Shown here: positions 14,497-21,732 of the stretch, in pieces
Position numbering within the stretch: position 1 is the stretch's first letter
How the letters are laid out: the number at the start of each line of letters is the position of its first letter
Origin: DASXTW01 sp036505215
Lineage (GTDB): Bacteria > Actinomycetota > UBA4738
Direction of reading: 5' to 3'
Assembly (NCBI GenBank): GCA_036505215.1
Contig: DASXTW010000017.1
Span: 1 to 22,036 of the forward strand
Length of the DNA: 22,036 nt
Notes under the pieces: model-generated
What the model was told of the DNA's origin: nothing
What the model saw: the letters and a program-made list of their open reading frames with translations, nothing else
Databases searched by the model: none
Translations under genes and position numbers: made by a program

Positions 14497-15249
14497 ATGC
14501 TCGAGCAGCGATGTGACCTCCTGCGGTCGCTTCACCGTCCTGGGAAACCGCTTGTCCTGGCGAACGCGTGGGACGTGGCCTCCGCGAAGGCGGTCGTTTC
14601 GGCAGGATTCCCCGTGGTTGGCACCACGAGCGGCGGAGTAGCCGCAACCATGGGGTACGAGGACCACGAAGGGGCTCCGGCCGACGAGATGCTGGCAGCA
14701 GCGGCGCGGATAGCCAGGTCAGTCGATGTTCCTGTCACCGTCGACGCCGAGGCTGGCTACGGGATGGCTCCTGGTGACCTCGTCGATGCGCTGTTGAGCG
14801 CCGGGGCTGCCGGCTGCAATCTGGAGGACACGGACCACACCTCGGGGCGACTCGTCGACATGGGCCGTCAGGGAGATTGGCTCGCCGCGGTTCGCGGTGC
14901 GGCAGCCGCCCGGAACTACGGGCTGGTCATCAATGCCCGGATCGACGTCTTCCTTGCCGACGGCGGGGTCCAGCCCCAACGTGATCTCTTGGACGAGGCG
15001 GTCAACCGCGCGCGCTCCTATGTGGCTGCTGGAGCCGACTGCGTCTTCCCGATCTTCTTGTCCGGCTCCGAGACCATCGCTCTCTTCGTCGAAGCGGTGC
15101 AGGCTCCGGTCAACATCCTCGCGCTGGCGGAGGCGCCGTCGATCGCTCGACTCGCCGAGCTGCGCGTCGCACGAATCAGCTACGGCTCGCTGATCCACCG
15201 CCGCGCGATGGAAGAGCTCGCCACGTTCCTCGCGCACATGGCGCGATAG
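14497..15249 (+). CDS. Isocitrate lyase/PEP mutase family protein
   Basis: The 250-residue product has the PEP mutase/isocitrate lyase TIM-barrel pattern: LANAWDVASAKAVVSAGF near 21-38, TTSGGVAATMGYED, the metal-binding VDAEAGYG near 81-88 and NLEDTD near 109-114, then INARIDVFLA. Length matches the short oxaloacetate decarboxylase/2-methylisocitrate lyase-like subgroup. The KKCGH motif of isocitrate lyase is absent, so a C-C bond lyase on an oxo-acid is likely but the substrate is open. The ATG 14497 is the natural start; a TAGGCT hexamer ends 8 nt before it, allowing a leaderless message, and no ribosome site is present. It is divergent from the ArsR operon. The longer open frame upstream is antisense to ArsR-SRPBCC and rejected. 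Confidence 0.9.
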   Translation: MLEQRCDLLRSLHRPGKPLVLANAWDVASAKAVVSAGFPVVGTTSGGVAATMGYEDHEGAPADEMLAAAARIARSVDVPVTVDAEAGYGMAPGDLVDALLSAGAAGCNLEDTDHTSGRLVDMGRQGDWLAAVRGAAAARNYGLVINARIDVFLADGGVQPQRDLLDEAVNRARSYVAAGADCVFPIFLSGSETIALFVEAVQAPVNILALAEAPSIARLAELRVARISYGSLIHRRAMEELATFLAHMAR

Positions 15250-15273
15250 CGGGGAATCACCCGAACCACCGGT

Positions 15274-16593
15274 ATGTTGTTCCAGGACAGCATGGACCCG
15301 AAGCGCGTGATCCGCAGCTACCTCGTGATCAGCGGACTGTTCACGCTGTCGGCTTCGCTGATCTGGGGCATCAACACACTCTTCCTCCTCGATGCCGGCC
15401 TGACGATCTTCGAGGTGTTCGTGGCCAACGCAGCGTTCACCGCCGCCATGGCCCTGTTCGAGGTTCCCACGGGTGTGGTAGCCGATACTCGCGGGCGCCG
15501 TGTCTCGTTCCTGCTCTCCGAAGCCACTCTGGCCGTGGGGACCCTGGCTTATGTAGGCGTGGCCGCCATCCATGGGGGCCTTCTTCTGTTCTGCCTGGCC
15601 GGGGTGATCCTGGGGCTCGGGTACACCTTCTACTCGGGCGCCGTCGAGGCCTGGGCGGTGGACGCGCTCAAGGCCACGGGCTACCAGCACGAGCTGGACG
15701 GCGTCTTCGCCCGGGCGTCCATCGTGTCCAGCGTCGCCATGATCGTGGGAACGGTAGGTGGCGGCCTTCTCGGCCAGCTCCACCTCTCTCTCCCATACCT
15801 TGCCCGAACCGCGCTGGTCCTCATAGCCCTCGTCGTGGGCTTTCGGACCATGCACGACATCGGATTCACGCCCAGGACTCTGCGCCTACAGGGCATCGTG
15901 GGAGAAATGCGGAAGGTGGCCCGGGCGGGCATCACCTACGGATGGCGAGCGCCCGCGGTCCGCTTGCTCGTCATGGAGTCGTTCGTGACCTGGGGGTTCT
16001 TCTCGTGGGCCTGGTACGCCTGGCAGCCGTACTTCCTGGATCTTTACGGGGAGGATGCCATCTGGCTGTCCGGTCTCATCGCCGCGCTGTTCGCGCTGGC
16101 GGGCATCGCCGGCAACGCGCTGGTCGGACGGTTGGCGACGCCGGGCCGGCGACGAACCACCATCCTCCTCGGTGCCTCAGCCGCGACGACGGCGACCATG
16201 GTGGCCACCGGAGCGATCCGCTCCTTCTGGATGACCGTCCCGATATTCCTCCTGGGAGCGGTCGCTGGTGGGGTCCTCCAGCCTGTCCGCCAGACCTACC
16301 TTCACGGCTCGATCCCCACCTCGGAGCGAGCCACCCTGGTGTCGTTCGACTCATTGGTGGGCAGCCTCGGCAGCGTTGGAGGGCAGACAGGCCTCGGATA
16401 CCTGTCGCAGGAGCGATCGGTACCTGTCGGCTTCGTGGTCGGCGGTCTGGCCACGATCCTGGCGCTCCCGATCTTCGGCCGGCTTCGAGCCCTGGACGAG
16501 CCTGCGGACCGGATCACGGCCGAGGCTCCCGAACGCGAGGCCTCGCCTGTAGCTTCGGTGCTGGGGGAGGACGGGGCACGGTTGGGGAGTTGA
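15274..16593 (+). CDS. MFS transporter
   Basis: The 439-residue protein has about 12 hydrophobic segments in two halves, with a cytoplasmic loop near 200-215. The short loop motif after the second helix is GVVADTRGRRVSF (about 68-80), the MFS motif A (GxLaDrxGrkxxl). Helix 4 has GLGYTFYSGAVEAWAVDAL, common in sugar- or drug-efflux-like MFS proteins. Start: ATG 15274 gives the length quoted, while ATG 15292 is preceded by AGGA and may be the true start (six residues shorter). It follows the PEP mutase-like gene by 24 bp and precedes the CoA-binding gene by 6 bp, so the three genes may share transcription. Substrate cannot be told. Confidence 0.9.
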   Translation: MLFQDSMDPKRVIRSYLVISGLFTLSASLIWGINTLFLLDAGLTIFEVFVANAAFTAAMALFEVPTGVVADTRGRRVSFLLSEATLAVGTLAYVGVAAIHGGLLLFCLAGVILGLGYTFYSGAVEAWAVDALKATGYQHELDGVFARASIVSSVAMIVGTVGGGLLGQLHLSLPYLARTALVLIALVVGFRTMHDIGFTPRTLRLQGIVGEMRKVARAGITYGWRAPAVRLLVMESFVTWGFFSWAWYAWQPYFLDLYGEDAIWLSGLIAALFALAGIAGNALVGRLATPGRRRTTILLGASAATTATMVATGAIRSFWMTVPIFLLGAVAGGVLQPVRQTYLHGSIPTSERATLVSFDSLVGSLGSVGGQTGLGYLSQERSVPVGFVVGGLATILALPIFGRLRALDEPADRITAEAPEREASPVASVLGEDGARLGS

Positions 16594-16599
16594 TCTTCC

Positions 16600-17031
16600 G
16601 TGTCGCATGAGATGCCGCCGTCGCGACAGGATCTCCTACGGATCTACGATGAGACGAGGACCATCGCGGTGGTGGGCGCATCGGCGACCGGGGACAAGCC
16701 AGGGAACGAGATTCCCCGCTACCTCCAGGCTCAGGGCTACCGGATCATCCCGGTCAATCCCCGGGGCGGCGAGATCTTCGGAGAGCGCGTCTATCACTCC
16801 CTGAGCGAGGTGAGCGTACCTGTCGACGCAGTCGACGTCTTCCGCCCGCCCGGAGAAGCCGAAGCCGTCGCCCGCGAAGCGATCGCGAGCGGCGCGAAGG
16901 TGCTGTGGTTCCAGCCTGGGACGCACACGGATGACGCCGTGCGCCTCGCACGCGAGGCCGGGCTGACCGTGGTCTCTGGTCGCTGCATGGGCGTCACCCA
17001 CGGTCAGCTTGGCCTCGGTCCCGGACCGTAG
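16600..17031 (+). CDS. CoA-binding domain protein (YccU-like)
   Basis: The 143-residue product is a stand-alone CoA_binding_2 Rossmann domain (PF13380): TIAVVGASATGDKPGNEIPR at 21-40, IIPVNPRGGEIFGERVYHSL at 49-68, then LWFQPGTHTDDAVR and VVSGRCMGVTHGQL. The Cys in GRCMGV is characteristic of the family. It has no catalytic domain, and the function of the family is not settled. The start GTG 16600 is 6 bp after the MFS stop and a purine-rich GGGGAG lies about 11 nt before; ATG 16612 is a minor alternative. It faces the 3' end of the metallopeptidase gene, convergent with a 22-bp gap. Confidence 0.9.
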   Translation: MSHEMPPSRQDLLRIYDETRTIAVVGASATGDKPGNEIPRYLQAQGYRIIPVNPRGGEIFGERVYHSLSEVSVPVDAVDVFRPPGEAEAVAREAIASGAKVLWFQPGTHTDDAVRLAREAGLTVVSGRCMGVTHGQLGLGPGP

Positions 17032-17053
17032 GCGAAAACTCTTCGTTCCGTCG

Positions 17054-17851
17054 TCACTCTATCGAGCGCAACACGGCATTCACGAGGTGGGCGACCCCGG
17101 AGTCGATCAGGCTGGCGAGTGTCCGCCGGCGCCGCGAGACGCTGCCGATCCCCGCACCCTGCACCAGCCGGCGGAGATCCTCGACGTACCCGGAGGTGGA
17201 GAAGGAGACGCCGTTGCTGTCTGAGCCGTAGCCGTGCTGGGACATCCAATACTCCATGACGATCTGGGCCTGGCTCTCCTTGCTGAAGTGTGTGAGGATC
17301 CTGGCTCGCTTGACGCCTTCGGGACCACCGAAGTCGTACGGGTCGTGCCCCAGCAGTTTCCCCGTCTGCTCCACCAGCCCCCTCAAGACCTGGGCCTGCC
17401 CGGTCTGGTGTTCCCACACGTGGCCGAGCTCGTGGATGAGAGTCGGTTCATCGGGAAAGTCCTCGGCGCGGCGAGGCCGTTTGAAGCGGATCACGGTGTT
17501 GCAGGTCCACCCCGTTCCCGCCGGGCCGAAGACAGCCCAGCTCCCTCGCACGCGCAGCTTGGCGAAGTCGATGGAGGGTCCGTAGAAGGCCCTGGCGGCG
17601 GCAAGCCATTCATCGATGGGGCACACCGTGATCTGGAACTGACGTGAGGACACCCCGCGCCGGGCCGTTACTGTGTAGGAGCCCCCCGCGTCGAAGACGG
17701 TGACGAACCGCCGTCCAGCGCCGGCGGCAGGATCCCCGCCACCGGACCACTCGATCTCGCTCTCGGAGCTGTCCGGGTCAGGGGAGACCTCGAAGGCGAA
17801 CCGATCGCCGGGAAACCCGGCCTCGCGCTTCGCCTTGCCTTCCATATCCAC
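17054..17851 (-). CDS. PKD-like domain plus HExxH zinc metallopeptidase (DUF4157/eCIS-core-like)
   Basis: The 265-residue product starts with a PKD-like beta domain (about 15-75; FAFEVSPDPDSSESEIEWSG and FVTVFDAGGSYTVTARRG). A second domain follows from about 78, with FYGPSIDFAKLRV at 89-101 and the zinc-binding HELGH at 140-144 in LIHELGHVWEHQTGQ. AQIVMEYW near 196-202 may give a further acidic ligand. This layout, FYG-SID then HELxHVWxxQ, is that of the DUF4157 metallopeptidase group found in Rhs/eCIS-related and other secreted proteins. No signal peptide or membrane segment is visible. The start GTG 17851 is chosen because GAGGAG lies 5 nt before it; ATG two codons on is the alternative. 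It follows the transpeptidase-family gene by 36 bp on the same strand. Substrate unknown. Confidence 0.82.
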   Translation of the reverse strand: MDMEGKAKREAGFPGDRFAFEVSPDPDSSESEIEWSGGGDPAAGAGRRFVTVFDAGGSYTVTARRGVSSRQFQITVCPIDEWLAAARAFYGPSIDFAKLRVRGSWAVFGPAGTGWTCNTVIRFKRPRRAEDFPDEPTLIHELGHVWEHQTGQAQVLRGLVEQTGKLLGHDPYDFGGPEGVKRARILTHFSKESQAQIVMEYWMSQHGYGSDSNGVSFSTSGYVEDLRRLVQGAGIGSVSRRRRTLASLIDSGVAHLVNAVLRSIE

Positions 17852-17887
17852 AGTCTCTCCTCGGGCGGTTTCGGCGATGGCAGAACA

Positions 17888-19447
17888 CTACAGGCCCAGG
17901 ACGGCGCCTTCGGACCGAGGATCGGTAGCGCCCGCATAGCCGTTGTCTTCCGCCAGGATGGCGTGCGCGTGACCCATCACAGGATCGAGTTGCTCCGTGA
18001 ACGAAACCCTGTGCCCCCGCGCTCGCAGGTCGGCCAGCCACGCGGGATCGAACCGCGACTCGGCCAGGACCGCCCAGTCCCCGGGTGAGACCGCCCATCG
18101 GGGCGCGTCGATGGCCCGCTGTACGTCTTCGCCGTCGTCGATGATCCTTGTGAGGAGCTGGAGGTGCGTCTGGGCCTGCCCGTCGCCGCCCATCGTCCCG
18201 AAGGCCAGCCATGGGCGGCCTGCTCGCAGAGCCATGGCCGGGATCAGGGTGTGCAACGTTCGCTTGCGAGGTGCAATCACGTTCACGTGGTCGGAGTCCA
18301 ACGAGAAATAGGCCCCTCGGTTCTGGAGATTGATGCCCCAATCGGGGACGGTCACTCCGGACCCGAATCCCATGTAGTTCGACTGGATCATGCTCACGCA
18401 CATCCCGTCGGCGTCGGCCGCACACATGTACGCGGTACCTCCGACGGCCGCCCGTCCGGGCATGGGTTCCGCGGCCCGGTGAAGGTCGATGCCTCGGAGG
18501 CGCCCGGAGATCCAGTCGTCGGCCATGAGGTCCTCGACAGGACGCCTCATCTCCGCGGGGTCCGTCACGTAGGCGTCACGGTCGGCCAGGGCCACCTTCA
18601 TCGCCTCGATCAGGATGTGGTGCCGGTCGGGCCCGTCCGGGGGGAGATCTCCGTTCCCCTCCACGATGCGCAGGGCTTCGAGAACGGCGATGCCCTGCGC
18701 GTTGGGGGGGAGCTCCAGGATCTCGACGTCTCTGTAGCCGGTCGAGATCGGCGCCACCCACTCGCCCCGATGCTCGGCCAGGTCCTCCTCAGACAGGAGG
18801 CCGCCCAGCGATCTCACGTGGTCGGCGATGGCCAGGCCGATCTGGCCACGGTAAAACGCATCGGGGCCATCGGTGCTCAACATGTCGATCGTCCGGGCCA
18901 GGCCTGGCTGGTGGAGCAGCTGGCCCACCCTCGCCTGGCCGTACAGGGCCATCCATTCAGGTGAGTCGGCGAAGCGTTCCCTCGCCCGGGTAAGACTCTC
19001 CTCGGCCTTCGCGGTGAGAGGGAACCCCTCGTGGGCATAGCGGCGGGCCTGCCGGACCAGGTCCCCGAACCACATGGTGCCGAACCGTTCGAGGAGCGCG
19101 AACCAGGCCTCGACGGCGCCGGGAACGGTGACCGAGTGCGGTCCATCGGCAGGCATGTGATCGCTCCCCACAGCCCTGCGAACGATCTCGAGGCTGGCCG
19201 CCGCCGGTGCGCGTCCGGAGCCGTTGTAGGCGAAGACCGCGCCCTCCTTGCACAGAATGGCGAACAGGTCTCCGCCGAACCCGCACAGGTAGGGAGTCAC
19301 CACGCCGAGGGTCAAGTTCGCGGCGATCGCCGCGTCGAGCGCATTCCCTCCCGAAGCCAGCACGGCCAGGCCGGCCGAGGAGGCCAGGTAGTGCGGCGAC
19401 GCCACGCATGCCGTGGGGAACCGCTTGGCCTCCATGCGTGGGGTCAT
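17888..19447 (-). CDS. ggt: Gamma-glutamyltranspeptidase family protein
   Basis: The 519-residue product is an N-terminal nucleophile hydrolase of the GGT family (PF01019): SSAGLAVLASGGNALDAAIA at 23-42, GFGGDLFAI near 57-64, and the predicted self-cleavage site before Thr338 in VGGTAYMCAADADGMCVSMI. The proenzyme would split into about 337 and 182 residues. In classic GGT the site reads T-T-H; here it is GGT-A-Y, as in many non-glutathione members, so glutathione should not be taken as the substrate. No signal peptide is visible, unlike periplasmic GGT. The ATG 19447 overlaps by ATGA the stop of a proline-rich frame upstream, implying coupling to the DUF4389 gene if the frame is repaired. 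The metallopeptidase gene follows after 36 bp. Confidence 0.9.
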   Translation of the reverse strand: MTPRMEAKRFPTACVASPHYLASSAGLAVLASGGNALDAAIAANLTLGVVTPYLCGFGGDLFAILCKEGAVFAYNGSGRAPAAASLEIVRRAVGSDHMPADGPHSVTVPGAVEAWFALLERFGTMWFGDLVRQARRYAHEGFPLTAKAEESLTRARERFADSPEWMALYGQARVGQLLHQPGLARTIDMLSTDGPDAFYRGQIGLAIADHVRSLGGLLSEEDLAEHRGEWVAPISTGYRDVEILELPPNAQGIAVLEALRIVEGNGDLPPDGPDRHHILIEAMKVALADRDAYVTDPAEMRRPVEDLMADDWISGRLRGIDLHRAAEPMPGRAAVGGTAYMCAADADGMCVSMIQSNYMGFGSGVTVPDWGINLQNRGAYFSLDSDHVNVIAPRKRTLHTLIPAMALRAGRPWLAFGTMGGDGQAQTHLQLLTRIIDDGEDVQRAIDAPRWAVSPGDWAVLAESRFDPAWLADLRARGHRVSFTEQLDPVMGHAHAILAEDNGYAGATDPRSEGAVLGL

Positions 19448-19642
19448 TCTCTGTCGTTCCCGGATGGGTCGAAGGCCTCCTCGTGAGCGATGGCCGTGGC
19501 GGGCGGCGGGGGACCGGGCGGAGGGGGCGCGACTCCTGGCGCACCGCGAGGAGGCGCTTCTGGTCCCCCCGGGGAAGGCTGATCCTCGGGAGGTAACAGT
19601 CTGTCGCGGTCGTTCTGGTCCGCCAGTCGGCTACTCCGGGGT
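19444..19642 (-). other. Probable frameshifted proline-rich tail of the DUF4389 protein
   Basis: Just past the TAG that ends the DUF4389 gene (19633-19631), another minus-strand frame reads RLADQNDRDRLLPPEDQPSP and then a proline-, alanine-rich stretch ending EEAFDPSGNDRE at TGA 19446-19444. It has the same proline-rich style as the tail of the DUF4389 protein, has no start codon of its own between 19642 and the tail, and its stop overlaps the ATG of the transpeptidase gene as ATGA. A single base shift within the C-rich run near 19635-19645 would join the two frames into one protein of about 312 residues. Confidence 0.55.
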
Positions 19643-20383
19643 GGGCGGCGCCGGCGGAACGATCGGTCGATCGGATTCCGGAGGTGGGGGCGGTGGCGGC
19701 GCCTGACCACCCTCACCCTGGAACAGTCGCTCGCCGGCAGGCGCCTGAGGCGGGGGACCACCCATCGGGACTGAAGGTGTTCCTCCAGGCGCGCCGTTCT
19801 CCAGTGAGAACGGCGGGTACTCGTCCGTCATGAAGGCCACGTAGGTGACGACTCGGAGTGACCAGCGGGACACACCGACAACGTACGATCGCATCCCTTC
19901 GGGCCACTTCCCCGTGAACAGGACCGCGAAGAAACTCACCAGGATCACGAAGAAGGCACCGATCCGCAGGAAGAGCAGCACGACGTAGTGGGGTATGGCC
20001 AGAAGCCACTTGACGAGTGGGCCCCACCGAGTGAGGTCTCGAGGGTAATCGACGGTCAGCCACGCCGGGTCTATCCCATCGTCCTGCCCGGTCGAACCGA
20101 AGCTGAACGGGGGATAAGCCTCGCGCATCCACACAGCGTAGGTCCCGACTCGCCACCCGTAGCGCCTCGTCATCACCACCAGGTCGAACATCTGCTGGGG
20201 GATCTGCTTTGTGAACAAGACAGTGAAGAACGAGATCAACAGCAGAACCTGGCGCAGGATTCGAAGCGCGTACAGGACGAGGTAATGAGGGATGGCCAGG
20301 AACCAGTTGACCAGCGGACGCCAATTCCTCACGTCCAGAGGTGCTTCGATTCCCAGTCTCGCCGGATACGAGCCGTTCGCCAT
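19631..20383 (-). CDS. DUF4389 membrane protein with tandem repeat of the domain
   Basis: The 250-residue frame holds two copies of the DUF4389 pattern: WRPLVNWFLAIPHYLVLYAL near 21-40 and WGPLVKWLLAIPHYVVLLFL in the second half, each followed by a hydrophobic stretch, a charged FTKQIP or FTGKWP turn and the AYPPFSF/EYPPFSL close. So it has two or four membrane segments and an internal duplication. The last 45 residues are proline- and glycine-rich. The family function is unknown; it is common in actinobacteria. The start ATG 20383 has GGAGGTGAG about 9 nt upstream. It is divergent from the zinc-ribbon gene. The frame ends at TAG 19631 but probably continues in another frame to 19444. Confidence 0.88.
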   Translation of the reverse strand: MANGSYPARLGIEAPLDVRNWRPLVNWFLAIPHYLVLYALRILRQVLLLISFFTVLFTKQIPQQMFDLVVMTRRYGWRVGTYAVWMREAYPPFSFGSTGQDDGIDPAWLTVDYPRDLTRWGPLVKWLLAIPHYVVLLFLRIGAFFVILVSFFAVLFTGKWPEGMRSYVVGVSRWSLRVVTYVAFMTDEYPPFSLENGAPGGTPSVPMGGPPPQAPAGERLFQGEGGQAPPPPPPPESDRPIVPPAPPTPE

Positions 20384-20506
20384 CCCTACTCACCTCCGGG
20401 TGGCAATCCTTCCACAGCAGGGCGGGCGATTCCAGGAGCTGGGGCGGTGGCGCCAAACCGAGGCACCCGGGACCTCACGTCGGCGCATGTGGGAAGCTAG
20501 ACGACC

Positions 20507-21256
20507 GTGAGCGACGATCGTACCGAAGTCGATCAGGCCGAGGGCCTTCGAGGCCTCGATCGGCTGCTCGAGCTCCAGGAGCTGGACCTGTCGATCGGCC
20601 GGCTCGAGGCCCGCCGGGCGGAGCTGGAAGGTGAGGAGGACCTTCGGGCCGCTCGGGCCCGCGTGGTGGAGGCCGAGGCCCGGGTGGGAGAGCTTCGGCT
20701 GGCCCTGGATTCCGTGGCCAACGAACAGCGCCGGCTGGAGAACGACATCGACTCCATCCAACGCAAGATCGACGCAGAGCAGGCACGCCTCTACGACGGT
20801 AGCGTGGCCAATGCCAAGGAGCTCCAGTCGATCGGAGCAGAGGTGGAGAGCCTGCGAGGGCGAAAGTCCCGGCTGGAGGACGAGCTCATCGACCAGATGG
20901 AGCGGCGCGAGGACATGGAGGCCCGCCTGAAGCCAATGGAGGCCGAGGCCGCCGAAGCCAGGGAACGGCTGGGCGAGATCGAGGAGGGCTCGGCCCGTGA
21001 GTTCGTCGAAGTCGAAAAGGCCTTGGGCGAACGGAAGGCGGAACGGCATGCCATGCTTCCGGCGTTTGGCCAGGATGTCCTCGATCTCTACGAGGACCTT
21101 CGCCAGCAGAAGAAGGGGATCGGGGTGGCGGCGCTTGTCGACGGCGTTTGCCAGGCGTGCCATCAGAAGCTCTCGCCGATGTACCTGGACCGACTGAAGC
21201 GGGAGCAGGGTATCCGGAGGTGCGAGTACTGCCGAAGGATCCTGATCTTCACCTGA
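20507..21256 (+). CDS. Coiled-coil zinc-ribbon protein (C4-type, CT398-like)
   Basis: The 249-residue product is mostly a charged antiparallel coiled coil (about 15-185) rich in Glu, Arg, Ala and Leu, ending in a C4 zinc ribbon with Cys215-x-x-Cys218 (CQAC) and Cys239-x-x-Cys242 (CEYC). This domain order is that of the zf-RING_7 family, which in actinobacteria is usually encoded right before RNase HI, as here. A nucleic-acid or protein scaffold role is suspected; no enzyme activity is indicated. The start GTG 20507 fits a TAGACG hexamer at 20498-20503 so close that a leaderless message is possible. The end of this gene overlaps RNase HI by 37 bp in a different frame. Confidence 0.93.
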   Translation: MSDDRTEVDQAEGLRGLDRLLELQELDLSIGRLEARRAELEGEEDLRAARARVVEAEARVGELRLALDSVANEQRRLENDIDSIQRKIDAEQARLYDGSVANAKELQSIGAEVESLRGRKSRLEDELIDQMERREDMEARLKPMEAEAAEARERLGEIEEGSAREFVEVEKALGERKAERHAMLPAFGQDVLDLYEDLRQQKKGIGVAALVDGVCQACHQKLSPMYLDRLKREQGIRRCEYCRRILIFT

Positions 21257-21702
21257 TCATCTACTGCGACGGGGCCGCGCGGGGGAATCCCGGTCCGGCT
21301 GGCATCGGGGCCGTGGTCACCGATGAACAGGGCCGCGAGCTGGCCCACGTGGCACAGGGCATCGGGGTGGCCACCAACAACGTGGCGGAGTATCGGGCCG
21401 CACTGGAGGGCTTGAGGGCTGCGGCGAAGCTCGGAGCGTCGCACGTGCTCGTGCGGTCCGACAGCAGGCTCCTGGTCGAACAGCTTTCAGGAAGGTTCCG
21501 GGTAAAGAACCCGACGCTCATCCGCCTGCACGGCGAGGTTCGAGCGCTGCTGTCGCAGTTCTCCGACGTCGGCTTCGAGCACGTGCCCCGCGAGCTCAAC
21601 CGTGATGCCGATCGCCTGGCTAACCAGGGCGTCGACGAGTGGCTTGCCGGGCCGGGGAAGGGCTACGTCCCGGCCGAGCCCGCCCCCGATCTGTTCGACT
21701 GA
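21220..21702 (+). CDS. rnhA: Ribonuclease HI
   Basis: The 160-residue enzyme cleaves the RNA strand of RNA-DNA hybrids. The acidic residues are in place: Asp17 in YCDGAARGNPGPAGIG, Glu57 in NNVAEYRAALEGL, Asp81 in VRSDSRLLVEQLSG and Asp129 or Asp131 in LNRDADRLANQG. It is of the compact type lacking a basic protrusion helix. GTG 21220 is the last possible start: no ATG, GTG or TTG occurs in frame between it and the catalytic Asp17, so the overlap with the zinc-ribbon gene is at least 37 bp. In the other frame the overlap encodes that protein's last CEYC ligands, so both proteins are constrained there. rnpB follows 30 bp after the stop. Confidence 0.94.
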   Translation: MRVLPKDPDLHLIIYCDGAARGNPGPAGIGAVVTDEQGRELAHVAQGIGVATNNVAEYRAALEGLRAAAKLGASHVLVRSDSRLLVEQLSGRFRVKNPTLIRLHGEVRALLSQFSDVGFEHVPRELNRDADRLANQGVDEWLAGPGKGYVPAEPAPDLFD

Positions 21703-21720
21703 TGTGTCGGGTCGGCCCCC

Positions 21721-21726
21721 TATACT
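21721..21726 (+). promoter_or_regulatory. -10 element of the rnpB promoter
   Basis: TATACT at 21721-21726 lies 7 nt before the likely RNA 5' end at about 21733. It is an almost perfect -10 box; a clear -35 box is not seen at the expected 17-bp distance, where the RNase HI stop codon lies. Confidence 0.6.
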
Positions 21727-21732
21727 TGGTGA

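Noticed and set aside
14719..15855. 378-residue minus-strand open frame
   Set aside because: Antisense to the PEP mutase-like and MFS genes, which are clearly recognised.
18164..18964. 266-residue plus-strand open frame
   Set aside because: Antisense to the GGT-family gene; no domain.
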